Assembly: GCF_030718935.1 (NCBI RefSeq)
Contig: NZ_CP132194.1
Coordinates: 1,984,001 to 2,048,000, forward strand
DNA length: 64,000 nt
DNA from: Psychrobacter sp. M13
GTDB lineage: Bacteria > Pseudomonadota > Gammaproteobacteria > Pseudomonadales > Moraxellaceae
Direction of reading: 5' to 3'
Positions 11,851 to 20,931 of the stretch are shown piece after piece. Under the pieces are notes generated by a model. The model was not told where the DNA came from and searched no databases. It saw nothing but the letters and a program-made list of their open reading frames with translations. Within the stretch, counting starts at the first letter, position 1. Each line of letters starts with the position of its first letter. Both the position numbers and the translations under genes were made by a program.

Positions 11851-13089
11851 CTAAATAGTTTCTAACTGCCAGTTGTCCTCAATCATACTCAATCGATGAC
11901 TGATATCTTTTGGACAGTCATTGGCATCTAATGGCATAGTGACTCGATAGCCTTTATTGCGCAAATCCGCAACTTGGCTCTGCAAACTTTGTAATTGATC
12001 ACTAGTACCAGTAGTCATATCGCTATAATTAACCACGACTATATTGGCCGACTCAAGCTCTATGTGTGCCAGCAATCGGCTAACATCCATACTAAAACCA
12101 GTAGCCTCACGAAGCTGCTGCATTCCATCAAAGCGCCCACCGCGTACTAGCGGCTGAGTCTCGCTATTGATATAGCCGTTAAATACGATGCCCGTATGAT
12201 AATGATAACCCGATAATTCAGTGATATCGATACTAACCTCACACTGCCACTGCTGTTGCAAATGGGTTTTAAGGCGCTGTAGCTCCTCAACGGCTGTCGC
12301 AATATCGTTATCTTGCTGCGCAGTATTTGAGAGCTTCGCAGATAGCTGCGTCATATCATGACCAAACCGCGCTAAAGCATAAAAGTCGCTACCCATATTC
12401 AAGCTCTGGCAGACTCGTTTTAGCTCAGGCAGATTCTTATTGGCATACAGATGCATCAGCTGCTCAGTATCACTCTCGGACAGATCCGCTAACACCGATA
12501 AGCGCTTAAATATCGCTACATGCCCTAAGTCCACATGCAGATCAGCGCTCATATTAAGACTATTGACTAAGCTAAATAGCACATCTATCAGCTCAATATC
12601 AGCATCAAGCGACTCGCAACCAAAGATTTCAGCGCCTAATTGTAATGGTGTACGCGAACCGAACAGACCTGTCGGTAGCGTGTGAATAACATCGCCTGCA
12701 TAACAATAACGCGCAATGCCCTCACCGCCCCATTGAGCATCAATACGTAGAATCTGTGGCGTGATATCAGCACGTACGCCCATTAAGCGCCCTGTCAGCT
12801 GATCAATAATCTTAAAGGTTTGGCGCTTTAGATCCTCTGAGGCTTCACTTAATAAAGACTCTGTAAACTCAATCATCGGTGGAGAGACGAGCTGATAGCC
12901 CCTACTAATAAGCTGCTGAGTCAGTCGGTAGCGCAGTACTTCTTGCTTTTGCGCCTCATCAAACAACACATCGACCACCCCATCAGGGAGCAGCCAACTA
13001 TTCGCCACTTCATTAGCAAAATTACTCAAATGAAAATTACTCAAGTAGGGATTAGAATCAGAGGTTACAGCGTTAGAACTAGCAGACAC
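11851..13089 (-). CDS. hisZ: ATP phosphoribosyltransferase regulatory subunit HisZ
   Basis: HisZ is a catalytically inactive HisRS-like protein that partners the short form of HisG in the first step of histidine synthesis. The sequence has a class II synthetase core: LLPDGVVDVL near the N-terminus, DITPQILRIDAQWGGEG, RGGRFDGMQQLREATGFSMD. It lacks the HisRS anticodon-binding domain and full charging motifs. The frame extends to a TTG at 13122, but the GTG at 13089 has an AAGGA box six bases upstream, so GTG is the more likely start. It precedes purA on the same strand. Confidence 0.93.
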   Translation of the reverse strand: MSASSNAVTSDSNPYLSNFHLSNFANEVANSWLLPDGVVDVLFDEAQKQEVLRYRLTQQLISRGYQLVSPPMIEFTESLLSEASEDLKRQTFKIIDQLTGRLMGVRADITPQILRIDAQWGGEGIARYCYAGDVIHTLPTGLFGSRTPLQLGAEIFGCESLDADIELIDVLFSLVNSLNMSADLHVDLGHVAIFKRLSVLADLSESDTEQLMHLYANKNLPELKRVCQSLNMGSDFYALARFGHDMTQLSAKLSNTAQQDNDIATAVEELQRLKTHLQQQWQCEVSIDITELSGYHYHTGIVFNGYINSETQPLVRGGRFDGMQQLREATGFSMDVSRLLAHIELESANIVVVNYSDMTTGTSDQLQSLQSQVADLRNKGYRVTMPLDANDCPKDISHRLSMIEDNWQLETI

Positions 13090-13612
13090 GATAAATCCTT
13101 GTTTGGCATAGCGCTTATCCAAAAGCGCAGCACTATTGAGATTTTGACATTGTTGTTAAGTAAGACAAATTTATAATGTAAAAGTGCATATCAATGACTC
13201 ACAACTGACAAACTTTAAAAAAGCTATGAGGGTAGCACTACAAATATGATTCTGACACGCAACATTAAAGCTCAATTATAGAACTGAGTGCTAAATTTAA
13301 CTATACGCTTTAACTATAAATTATGATCATTCAAAATAACAAAACACTTAAATTTGAACGCTTAATGACCTGTCAACTTATGGCTTTAGTTTAGCATAGC
13401 AACTAAACTTCGCATAGCGACAATTGTGTTTGTCTCACACTTTTACAAGTTAACATTAACTCATTTTACCTCTAACAAGATCTATTGATAACAGGGTCAA
13501 TAAATAAGGTAGCCAACCTTATTCGAGCGACAATTAGACCGACTCATGCTACACTAGCGCATATTTTTATCATGCAAATTATCCAATAACAATCAACCTT
13601 TTAGGAGGCTTT
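13090..13612. other. Divergent intergenic region, hisZ / DUF2237
   Basis: About 520 bp of A/T-rich DNA separates the divergent hisZ and DUF2237 genes. It must hold both promoters. I see no gene, clear repeat or recognisable operator in it. An AGGAGG ribosome binding site ends it at about 13602-13607. Confidence 0.6.
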
Positions 13613-14002
13613 ATGTCATCTGATTATCATCCTAATCCAGCCGTCAATCAAACTAATGTTTTAGGTACGGCCCTTGCCAGCTGTTGTTTTGATCCTATTA
13701 CGGGCTACTATCGTAACGGCTTTTGCCATACAGGCAATCACGATGTCGGTCAGCATACCGTCTGTGCCAAGATGACCAGTGAGTTTCTCAATTTTTCTGC
13801 CAGTCGCGGTAACGACTTGATTACCCCTCTACCTGAGTATAACTTTGCCGGTCTCAAACCTGGTGACTATTGGTGTATCTGTGCGCTGCGTTGGGTTGAA
13901 GCTCTAGACTTTGATATTGCACCACAGCTTAAGCTTGAGGCTTGCCATGAGAGCCTATTAGCCTTAGTCGATATTGAGACGCTAAAAAGCTATGCTATAT
14001 AA
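13613..14002 (+). CDS. DUF2237 family protein
   Basis: This 129-residue protein belongs to the DUF2237 family, small bacterial proteins of unknown function. The hallmark segments are visible: VLGTALASCC, TGYYRNGFCHTG, DVGQHTVCAKMTSEFLNFS and LKPGDYWCICALRWVEA. The conserved cysteines and histidines suggest a metal or redox site, but that is inference. A strong AGGAGG ribosome binding site precedes the ATG. It lies 104 bp upstream of corA on the same strand; whether they share a transcript is not clear. Confidence 0.85.
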   Translation: MSSDYHPNPAVNQTNVLGTALASCCFDPITGYYRNGFCHTGNHDVGQHTVCAKMTSEFLNFSASRGNDLITPLPEYNFAGLKPGDYWCICALRWVEALDFDIAPQLKLEACHESLLALVDIETLKSYAI

Positions 14003-14106
14003 CGGCTATTTTTAGCTTTATCACGACTGAACTTATACTATTAATGAGTAAGTATTTATTAGTAATTATTCATCGTGATCACTGATAGCAACTTAAGGAG
14101 GGCAAT

Positions 14107-15300
14107 ATGCAAGACGATCATGATTTATCTGTTAAAAAGAGCACCCATATTGCACCTGATACTAATATAGATTATATCTATTCAGATATGATTGATTATG
14201 ATAGTTACATCTACGGCGATGCAGATGCTACGCCAGAGGATACGCTTGAGACCATGACGGTTTATGATCCTGATGCCGATCGCTTTGAGGATATTGATGT
14301 CTCGAGTATGGATGAAGTGGTCAATTGCTATGCATACTCGCGTAAGACGGGCGAGCAAACGAGCCAGCTTGAGCTAAGCGATGTCAGTAAATCCCTGAAG
14401 AATAACAATCAGTTTATCTGGCTTGGTCTATATGAGCCGAGCTTGCAGACTATCGCCAAAGTGCAGAATGCTTTTGACCTTCATGAATTGGCTATAGAAG
14501 ATGCTTTTGCTGATAATCAACGCGCCAAAGTGGAGAGCTATAATAACGACACCATATTCTTAGTGGTACGTACCGCTAAGCTTGAAGATAATTTTATTCG
14601 TTATGGCACAACAGCAATATTTATGGGTAAAAATTATCTTATTACTATTCGTATAGGCCCCTCGAACGCTTACACCCCTATCCGTGAGCATTGTCATTTA
14701 CGTCCTGAAAAGCTCAGAATGGGGCCGATCTTTATTCTGCATGCCGTGCTTGATTTTATTGTCGATAACTATCTGCCAGTGACCGACAGATTGGGTAGCT
14801 ATTTACGTGAGCAAGAGCGCAATATCTTTACTTACGAGTTTAATAAAAGCACGCTGAAAAACCTTTATGAAATTAAGTCGCAACTGGTACACATGCGCGC
14901 AGTAATCCTACCCGTACAAGATATTTGCAACTTCTTTATTAACCATCAAAAAAGCGATCTCGTTCCTGCCTTCCCTAATGCCGCAAAGCCCTACTTTCGT
15001 GATATCAATGATCATCTGCTGCGCTCACTCGATGCCGTTAATGGTCTAAATGAGATGTTAAGTTTGGCCATGGATACTTATATGGCTATGGTCAATATGG
15101 GACAGAATGAGGTCGTGCGTAAGCTTGCTGCATGGGCAGGTATTCTTGCCGTACCGACTGCTGTCGCTGGTATCTACGGGATGAACTTTGACTTTATGCC
15201 AGAGCTACATTGGCGGTATTCTTACTTTGTGGTTTTATTCTTAATCTTAGCGGCTTGTGGCTATTTATATTATAAATTTAAGAAAGTGAAGTGGCTATAA
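14107..15300 (+). CDS. corA: Magnesium/cobalt transporter CorA
   Basis: CorA is a pentameric Mg2+ channel in the inner membrane. The 397-residue protein has a large soluble N-terminal domain and two C-terminal membrane helices (about residues 340-358 and 370-390). The signature YGMN motif closes the first helix (GIYGMNFDFMPELHW). The N-terminus is unusually acidic and Tyr-rich (about residues 18-65), extending it beyond E. coli CorA. A TAAGGAGG ribosome binding site precedes the ATG. A hairpin terminator follows at 15386-15419. Confidence 0.95.
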   Translation: MQDDHDLSVKKSTHIAPDTNIDYIYSDMIDYDSYIYGDADATPEDTLETMTVYDPDADRFEDIDVSSMDEVVNCYAYSRKTGEQTSQLELSDVSKSLKNNNQFIWLGLYEPSLQTIAKVQNAFDLHELAIEDAFADNQRAKVESYNNDTIFLVVRTAKLEDNFIRYGTTAIFMGKNYLITIRIGPSNAYTPIREHCHLRPEKLRMGPIFILHAVLDFIVDNYLPVTDRLGSYLREQERNIFTYEFNKSTLKNLYEIKSQLVHMRAVILPVQDICNFFINHQKSDLVPAFPNAAKPYFRDINDHLLRSLDAVNGLNEMLSLAMDTYMAMVNMGQNEVVRKLAAWAGILAVPTAVAGIYGMNFDFMPELHWRYSYFVVLFLILAACGYLYYKFKKVKWL

Positions 15301-15385
15301 AGCAAAGCCACGCAAACGAAACGACAACATGATCATAGACTTCATTATTATTCTAAAACTTTAAAATCATTTCAGAGACTTTATA

Positions 15386-15419
15386 CAGTCAGCTTATAAA
15401 ACCAGCTGGCTGTTTTTTT
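15386..15419 (+). terminator. Terminator after corA
   Basis: A 9-bp stem (CAGTCAGCT / AGCTGGCTG, one G-U pair) with a 9-nt loop is followed by seven T's on the plus strand, 86 bp after the corA stop. Confidence 0.85.
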
Positions 15420-15434
15420 GTATATTTTTATGTA

Positions 15435-15453
15435 GATATTGATAATAGTTATC
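15435..15453 (+). promoter_or_regulatory. Fur box upstream of RCC1 lipoprotein
   Basis: GATATTGATAATAGTTATC matches the classical Fur consensus GATAATGATAATCATTATC at 16 of 19 positions. It lies 92 bp upstream of the RCC1 lipoprotein start and after the corA terminator, where a promoter is expected. Regulation by iron is inferred from the match. Confidence 0.7.
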
Positions 15454-15545
15454 ATTTGTAATATTATTCGCATTAAATATTTCTAGCTCATTGCTCTGTC
15501 ACTTAGACAATTACTCTATTTTGTAAATCATATACTGAGACTTCT

Positions 15546-17165
15546 ATGCGCTTATCCCCATTGGCTCAAGTTTTATCACTTTCAACGATGGTTTTGCTAC
15601 TTACTGCTTGTAACGACAACAATGACTCTGATAATACTCCTGTCATCCGCGATGTTACTCCGCCATTATTGACCACAAACAGCGACTTTGATGACAGCAC
15701 AACTGCCGTTGCTGCTAGTTTTATTTCAGGTCAAGTTCAAGACACTGGCGGGATCAAATCATTAACTTATGGAGTCAATGATAACCCTATTCAGACTCTT
15801 AGCCTAGATGCTGACGGCAACTTCACTGATACTATCTTGCTAGCATTAGGAGACAATCAAGTTACCTTAACTGCAACAGACAATGCAGATAATATCACTA
15901 CCTCTACTAAGACTCTCTATTTAGGCGATACTATTGCCGCTGGTGGGTCTCATACTGGTGCACTTAGGGCTGGGCATCTCTATGGCTGGGGACGCAATAA
16001 CTACGGTCAAACTGGTCTAGGATCAGTCACTAAGTTATCTGAAAATAACAACTCGGTCATACCCCTACATCCCAATACGCCATTTATGATGAGCAGCACT
16101 CCTATAGACCTCATTAGCATTGGTTTTAACCAAAATCATTCCTTAGCCATCGCACAGGATGGGCGTGTTTATAGTTGGGGCGAAGACAAATCTGGTCAAT
16201 TAGGTCGTGGTGATTTAGGTCGCGACAACTGTAGTAGCACTGAAGACTGCCGTCTTGATATTGGAGCGATAGCAAATATTGAGAATGCAGTTATGGTTGC
16301 ACCAGGATATAGTCATAACCTAGTACTCACTCAAGATGGCACGGTTTGGGCAATGGGCGCAAATGGTCAAGGACAATTGGGCAATGCTACTATCACATCC
16401 AGTAGCAGTAGCATACCTGTCAAGGTTGATTTTTCGGCAGCAACTGACATTGGTCATATTGTGCAAGTTGCTGTCAGTTCTGGTAGCTCCTACGCGCTAG
16501 ATGATAAAGGTCAGGTTTGGGGTTGGGGTAGCGATGATTATGCGAATTTGGGTAAAGGCATCGCTTGCACAACCGCTAATAATTGTATTAATGAGAATCC
16601 AGTGCCTGTGCGTATTACCGTTATTACAGACACAGCAACTGATGAAAAGGTTACTCAACTAGCCGCAGGTCGTGATCATGTACTAGCACTAACTAATAAA
16701 GAGTCTGTCTACGGTTGGGGGCTTAATTCTAGTAGTCAAGTAGGCTACAACGGTCAACAATTTAAAGATACTGAGAACGCTTGGGACAGAACTATAACTG
16801 CTCCAACCAAACTACCTTGGTTCGCTGATAAAAAGGTAAAGCGGGTCTATGCTAATGGCAACTCTAGTTATGTATTACTAAATAACGGCAAAGTTTATCC
16901 ATGGGGTATGTTTGGCGAGACCAATAGTGAAGGCCGAACGATATATAACAATTTAGATGAACCCACTGATAACCTGCCGAGTTTGACAGATATTGAAAAT
17001 ATAGGTATGGGCGCTCTACATCTTATTGCACAAGACAAGAGCGACCACTTATATACTTGGGGTTGGAGCTTTGAGGGCTCAATAGGTAGCAAGCTCGCTA
17101 CTAATATTTGGATGTATAACGTGCCCTTCTCTATTAGTCTACCTACTCAATCAGCTGTCAATTAA
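15546..17165 (+). CDS. Seven-repeat RCC1-like beta-propeller lipoprotein
   Basis: The 539-residue product has a lipoprotein signal with lipobox at Cys22 (LLLTAC). An Ig-like domain follows at about residues 35-128 (SLDADGNFTDTI, LGDNQVTLTATDNADN). Then come seven RCC1-type repeats, each with an aromatic-x-G/W-G core: LYGWGRNNYGQTGLG, VYSWGEDKSGQLGRG, VWAMGANGQGQLGN, VWGWGSDDYANLGKG, VYGWGLNSSSQVGYN, VYPWGMFGE and LYTWGWSFEGSIG. Seven repeats make one complete propeller. RCC1 proteins in eukaryotes bind partner proteins or chromatin; bacterial secreted versions are poorly characterised. A Fur box lies upstream and a di-heme lipoprotein gene downstream, which suggests an iron-linked envelope function. 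No specific activity can be assigned. Confidence 0.85.
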   Translation: MRLSPLAQVLSLSTMVLLLTACNDNNDSDNTPVIRDVTPPLLTTNSDFDDSTTAVAASFISGQVQDTGGIKSLTYGVNDNPIQTLSLDADGNFTDTILLALGDNQVTLTATDNADNITTSTKTLYLGDTIAAGGSHTGALRAGHLYGWGRNNYGQTGLGSVTKLSENNNSVIPLHPNTPFMMSSTPIDLISIGFNQNHSLAIAQDGRVYSWGEDKSGQLGRGDLGRDNCSSTEDCRLDIGAIANIENAVMVAPGYSHNLVLTQDGTVWAMGANGQGQLGNATITSSSSSIPVKVDFSAATDIGHIVQVAVSSGSSYALDDKGQVWGWGSDDYANLGKGIACTTANNCINENPVPVRITVITDTATDEKVTQLAAGRDHVLALTNKESVYGWGLNSSSQVGYNGQQFKDTENAWDRTITAPTKLPWFADKKVKRVYANGNSSYVLLNNGKVYPWGMFGETNSEGRTIYNNLDEPTDNLPSLTDIENIGMGALHLIAQDKSDHLYTWGWSFEGSIGSKLATNIWMYNVPFSISLPTQSAVN

Positions 17166-17211
17166 ATCTATCCGTTAATAACTGATTACTTACTGGTAGT
17201 AGCACCATAAT

Positions 17212-17245
17212 AAAAGGGCCGCATTAAATGATGTCGCCCTTTTTT
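17212..17245 (+). terminator. Terminator after RCC1 lipoprotein gene
   Basis: AAAAGGGC ... GCCCTTTTTT forms a stem with a U-run. It lies about 47 bp after the RCC1 stop codon. It separates this gene, at least partly, from the di-heme gene at 17319. Confidence 0.75.
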
Positions 17246-17261
17246 ATCCTATCTATTTATC

Positions 17262-17280
17262 ATTATTTCTATTCATTATC
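17262..17280 (+). promoter_or_regulatory. Possible second Fur box upstream of the di-heme gene
   Basis: ATTATTTCTATTCATTATC matches the 19-bp Fur consensus at 13 of 19 positions, with the right half CATTATC perfect. It lies between the terminator and the di-heme gene, 38 bp before its ATG. The match is weak and the region is A/T-rich, so this is tentative. Confidence 0.35.
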
Positions 17281-17318
17281 ATTTAACTCTATTTCCAATC
17301 ACCCTGTTAGGTAACGCC

Positions 17319-18770
17319 ATGTCTTTATTAATCAGCTCATTACCGAAACCTCATTCAATGTACTTATCTTTTGCAGCGCGCACAACATTACTCGTTTTAA
17401 TAGTCGCTCTTAGCGCGTGTGGTGGCTCGGATGATGATACGCCATCAAGCAACCCAAACCTGCCCGACATACCTAGTAATCCTACTCCAGAAGTCGATAC
17501 CAATTGGCTACCAGCAGGTGGCGTGGCAACTATCAGCTCGGACATTTCACGACCGTTTTTACAGATTATTCCTACTCTACCAACGAGTAGTTTGGGCAAT
17601 ATATCAGCGGGTCGTGAGTTGTTTATTACGCAATGGACACCAGCAGGCGAAGGTCGCGTATTATTTGATGGTGTTGGCCCAATCTTTAATGCCAACGCTT
17701 GTACTCAGTGTCATAGTAGCGAAGGCCGTCAGCCTACTTATGCACCCAATGGCGAGATGAGAGACGCTATCTTATTTAGATTAGGTAATAAACAAGGTAT
17801 AGCTCACCCCTATTACGGTGAGCAAATGCAGCATCAAAGCATAGACTCAAGCGTCGCTACTGAAGGCAAAATGCTCTACGATGTTATTACTGCTGTAGAT
17901 AGCCCTTTAAGTACTGTCAGCTTTAGCTTTATTCCTACTGACTCTAATCAGCCATTAGGCGATAGTGCTATCAGCGGACGGATATCACCGCAGCTGGTCG
18001 GTATGGGTATGTTAAACCTCATTCCTAATGTTGATATCATCGCAGCAGCAGACGCTGATGATGTCAACGAAGATAGTATTAGTGGTCGTGTACATTGGGT
18101 CATTGAAGGCAGTCAACAGCAAATTGGTCGCTTTGGCTGGAAGGCTATTAATTCAAGTCTGCGCATTCAAAATGCCAATGCTATGTCACAAGATATGGGC
18201 TTAACCACTTCAGTATTTGCAGAGCCTAATTGCACGGTTAGTCAGTTCATTTGTAAAACCTTGCCCAATGGTGGGTTTGCAGGTGGGCCTGAGGTCATCG
18301 ATGAAAGCTTAGATGCGGTAACAGAGTTTATGACTGCCTTAGCTGTTCCTGAGCGTCGTATTGGTAATTTGCAAACCTTTAATCAAGGCGCTACTTTATT
18401 TGCTCAAACAGGCTGTGCTGGCTGCCATACACCTAAGCAAAAAACCGGAGATAGCCTGCGTTTTCCTTTATTATCCCAACAAACGATCTATCCTTATACG
18501 GATTTATTACTTCATGATATGGGCACAGGTCTTGATGATGGCGTAAAAGAGAAAAACGCAGAAAGCTATGAGTGGCGCACGCCACCACTTTGGGGTATTG
18601 GTATTGTCGCTCGTGATCCAGAGGCGCGGTTTTTGCATGATGGTCGCGCGAGTAGTTTGACTGAGGCGATACTTTGGCATGGCGGTGAGGCAGAAAGCAC
18701 AAAAAACCGCTTTGAGCAACTTCCTGACGATGAAAAGCAAATCTTGCTAACCTTCTTAAACGGTATTTAA
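17319..18770 (+). CDS. Di-heme c-type cytochrome lipoprotein (DHOR/DUF1111-type)
   Basis: The 483-residue protein is a predicted lipoprotein (lipobox LSACGG at Cys34) with two c-type heme-binding motifs. These are CTQCH at residues 128-132 and CAGCH at residues 366-370. The overall pattern (ANACTQCHSSEGR, SPQLVGMGMLNLIP, TGCAGCHTPKQ, YTDLLLHDMGTGLDDG, RFLHDGRASSLTEAILWHGG) is that of the di-heme oxidoreductase family once called DUF1111. In many proteobacteria these proteins are encoded in iron-regulated clusters with imelysin. No imelysin gene is present here; the upstream neighbour is an RCC1 lipoprotein with a Fur box. The catalytic substrate is unknown. A strong hairpin terminator follows. 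Confidence 0.88.
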   Translation: MSLLISSLPKPHSMYLSFAARTTLLVLIVALSACGGSDDDTPSSNPNLPDIPSNPTPEVDTNWLPAGGVATISSDISRPFLQIIPTLPTSSLGNISAGRELFITQWTPAGEGRVLFDGVGPIFNANACTQCHSSEGRQPTYAPNGEMRDAILFRLGNKQGIAHPYYGEQMQHQSIDSSVATEGKMLYDVITAVDSPLSTVSFSFIPTDSNQPLGDSAISGRISPQLVGMGMLNLIPNVDIIAAADADDVNEDSISGRVHWVIEGSQQQIGRFGWKAINSSLRIQNANAMSQDMGLTTSVFAEPNCTVSQFICKTLPNGGFAGGPEVIDESLDAVTEFMTALAVPERRIGNLQTFNQGATLFAQTGCAGCHTPKQKTGDSLRFPLLSQQTIYPYTDLLLHDMGTGLDDGVKEKNAESYEWRTPPLWGIGIVARDPEARFLHDGRASSLTEAILWHGGEAESTKNRFEQLPDDEKQILLTFLNGI

Positions 18771-18786
18771 ATTCCAAATTACAGAA

Positions 18787-18837
18787 TTTGACACCATAAA
18801 AAAGGGCTTATTCGTTAGCCCTTTTTATGGTGTCAAA
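18787..18837. terminator. Bidirectional terminator between di-heme gene and psiE
   Basis: A long, nearly perfect inverted repeat (TTTGACACCATAAAAA... / ...TTTTTATGGTGTCAAA) with an internal GGGCT/AGCCC stem sits between two convergent genes. A/T tracts lie in both arms, as expected for a terminator working on both strands. Confidence 0.9.
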
Positions 18838-18853
18838 GTGATCATTCAGGCTT

Positions 18854-19372
18854 CTATTCGCGGCGATTTTTCGTACGGCTATCAGGTATCTGAGCATTAT
18901 CAGGTAGCAGCGTTTTCATGATAGAAGTCCTATGCTGACCCTCTAAATTATCCTCTGGACGACCATAGGTTCTAGCCGTCCATGTCAGTATCACAATAGA
19001 CGCACTCAATAAGATAATCACCACAGAAATCGTTGCGAGTAACCATAAATGAAAATAATCAGAGACGGCTTGTACATCCACCACTAAATGTCGTGACAAT
19101 GCCGTTATCGCAATAAATATCAGAAACTGCACAGGTAGGCGATGGGTCTTAAAATAAATACCGATCATAGCGAGCAATTCTAAATAGATAAACAACATTA
19201 AGATATCTTTTAGCGCTGCTGAGCCTTTTTGAAAGATGTAAAAGAACTCTTTACCTGCCGTCCAGATCACAACTAAGCTGATCAAAAATAAAATGATATA
19301 GTGAGAAATATCAACGAACTCTCTGCCAATATGCTGTAATCGCTCATGAATATCTAGATTTTTTTTAGCCAT
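18854..19372 (-). CDS. psiE: PsiE family membrane protein
   Basis: PsiE proteins are small inner membrane proteins named for induction by phosphate starvation in E. coli; their biochemical role is unknown. About four hydrophobic segments are visible, together with the family block KDILMLFIYLELLAMIGIYF, followed by LPVQFLIFIAITALSRHLVVD. The open frame extends to a TTG at 19387, but the ATG at 19372 has AGGGT seven bases upstream and gives the expected MAKKNLDIHERL start. The C-terminal 40 residues are polar. It is convergent with the di-heme gene and lies 121 bp downstream of folD. Confidence 0.88.
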   Translation of the reverse strand: MAKKNLDIHERLQHIGREFVDISHYIILFLISLVVIWTAGKEFFYIFQKGSAALKDILMLFIYLELLAMIGIYFKTHRLPVQFLIFIAITALSRHLVVDVQAVSDYFHLWLLATISVVIILLSASIVILTWTARTYGRPEDNLEGQHRTSIMKTLLPDNAQIPDSRTKNRRE

Positions 19373-19493
19373 TTGAGACCCTATCAACTTTTTTGTTTGG
19401 TTGATTTAGTCTGATACCACTCTATAGCATCAGACGCCTTATCTATGGTCAATAAATATTTAAATCCGTCATTTATTTGCTAAGCGTACTCGT

Positions 19494-20381
19494 CTATAAA
19501 TCAGCTGATTTCTCAGCTGCGATCACTGTCTGGCGAATAAGGGTATTAATAGTCATAGGCCCGACGCCGCCTGGTACTGGTGTATAAGCACTGGCAATAT
19601 TTTTAACACCACTCATTTCGATATCACCGACGCCGCCATTATCAGTAGGATGGAAGCCGGCATCGACTACTACTGCGCCCGCTTTTATCCAGTCCGCCTT
19701 GATAAGCTCAGGGACACCGACAGCACCAACGATAATATCTGCACGTTGCACATGAGCGGCTAAATCTTCAGTTCTGGAATGGCAAATCGTCACCGTACAG
19801 TTAGCATTTAATAGCATCATTGCCATTGGCTTACCAAGGATAGGACTACGACCAACGACAACCGCTTGCTTGCCTGAAAGCTCAATATGGTGATGATTTA
19901 GCAAGTGCATGATGCCTTGTGGCGTACAAGAGCCAAAGGCTGATTCCTGCATACTCATACGACCAAAACCTAAGCAAGTCACCCCATCAACATCTTTTGC
20001 TAGATCAATTTTCTCAAAACAGGCGCGCTCATCAATATGACTCGGTACAGGATGCTGAAGCAAAATACCGTGGACATCTTGATTATTATTAAGCTCATCG
20101 ATCTTTGCCATTAACTGCTCAGTAGTCGTTTCACTTGGCATCTCAACCTTAATAGAATCCATACCAACTCGCTTACAAGCATTGCCTTTCATGCGCACAT
20201 AAGTCGCAGAGGCTGGATCAGCACCAACCAAAATCGTCGCCAAAATCGGCGTACGTCCTGTCTTGGCTTTGATACTTTCAACGCGGCTGTATAACTCTTG
20301 TTCTATCTGCTTGGCAAGTATTCTGCCATCCAAAACAGTAGCGGAATCTTGAGAAGCTGGCGACTCTTGAGCAATTGACAT
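19494..20381 (-). CDS. folD: Methylene-THF dehydrogenase / methenyl-THF cyclohydrolase FolD
   Basis: FolD interconverts 5,10-methylene-, methenyl- and 10-formyl-tetrahydrofolate with NADP, feeding purine and formyl-Met synthesis. The 295-residue protein has the conserved catalytic region with [14 protein letters not shown] (active-site Lys), GILLQHPVP, and the C-terminal [11 protein letters not shown] signature. The NADP-binding segment [16 protein letters not shown] is near residue 170. The first 17 residues (Ser/Gln-rich) extend beyond E. coli FolD. An unusual terminator-like hairpin lies in the leader at 20409-20448. Confidence 0.97.
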   Translation of the reverse strand: MSIAQESPASQDSATVLDGRILAKQIEQELYSRVESIKAKTGRTPILATILVGADPASATYVRMKGNACKRVGMDSIKVEMPSETTTEQLMAKIDELNNNQDVHGILLQHPVPSHIDERACFEKIDLAKDVDGVTCLGFGRMSMQESAFGSCTPQGIMHLLNHHHIELSGKQAVVVGRSPILGKPMAMMLLNANCTVTICHSRTEDLAAHVQRADIIVGAVGVPELIKADWIKAGAVVVDAGFHPTDNGGVGDIEMSGVKNIASAYTPVPGGVGPMTINTLIRQTVIAAEKSADL

Positions 20382-20408
20382 GATAACTCCAGTAGAAAAA
20401 GCAATAAA

Positions 20409-20448
20409 AAAGGACAGCGCGCGTAAATATCTTACAGGCCTGTCCTTT
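20409..20448 (-). terminator. Terminator-like hairpin in the folD leader
   Basis: On the minus strand, AAAGGACAG and CTGTCCTTT form a 9-bp stem followed directly by TTTATTG. A GTAA/TTAC inner stem is possible. It ends only 28 bases before the folD ATG. It could be an attenuator for folD, or the terminator of an upstream small transcript. Confidence 0.6.
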
Positions 20449-20511
20449 GCTAAGTGAGCGTTTGATAGCGGTTATTGTACCTTTGTTCCTAGCAAAAGCC
20501 CAGCCACATGC

Positions 20512-20575
20512 ACCATTCAGCATAAAATCTAGCAAATTTTTTGTCGCAAAATATAACTTGTTAAAACTGAATGGT
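20512..20575 (-). other. Inverted repeat in the folD upstream region
   Basis: ACCATTCAG (20512-20520) and CTGAATGGT (20567-20575) are perfect 9-bp complements 46 bp apart. They lie upstream of the leader hairpin and may be part of a structured 5' leader or small RNA. No known riboswitch or RNA family was recognised. Confidence 0.4.
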
Positions 20576-20931
20576 CAGGGTACCTACCCGTTTATAACGT
20601 CTATAGATTTGAGCTCAGAACCATTATAGGGTATTCTCTTGGAGTATTAATGTTACCTAGGTTTAACGCAGTTGTAGTCTTATTTATCAATAGTAATGCC
20701 AAAATCACTATATTTACCTTATAAGAATGCAACCTAATTTTTTGCAATTGAATAAAATCAAGTGTGCAACTCATCTGCAACTGGCCGATAATTTTGTGCC
20801 AAGTTACCTACTACAGCAGATTGGCTCGTAAGCGATGGTCGTTCTTGCGACAATCTTAGCTGTCAGCTTTAACTACAGATTATTTATCTCTGTACCTTCA
20901 ATGTTCACTTAGCAGTACTAATTGAAAACAC

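Noticed and set aside
20278..20535. 85-codon open frame overlapping the folD start
   Set aside because: It spans the leader hairpin and reads through the folD N-terminus in another frame. A short leader peptide cannot be excluded, but nothing supports the full frame.
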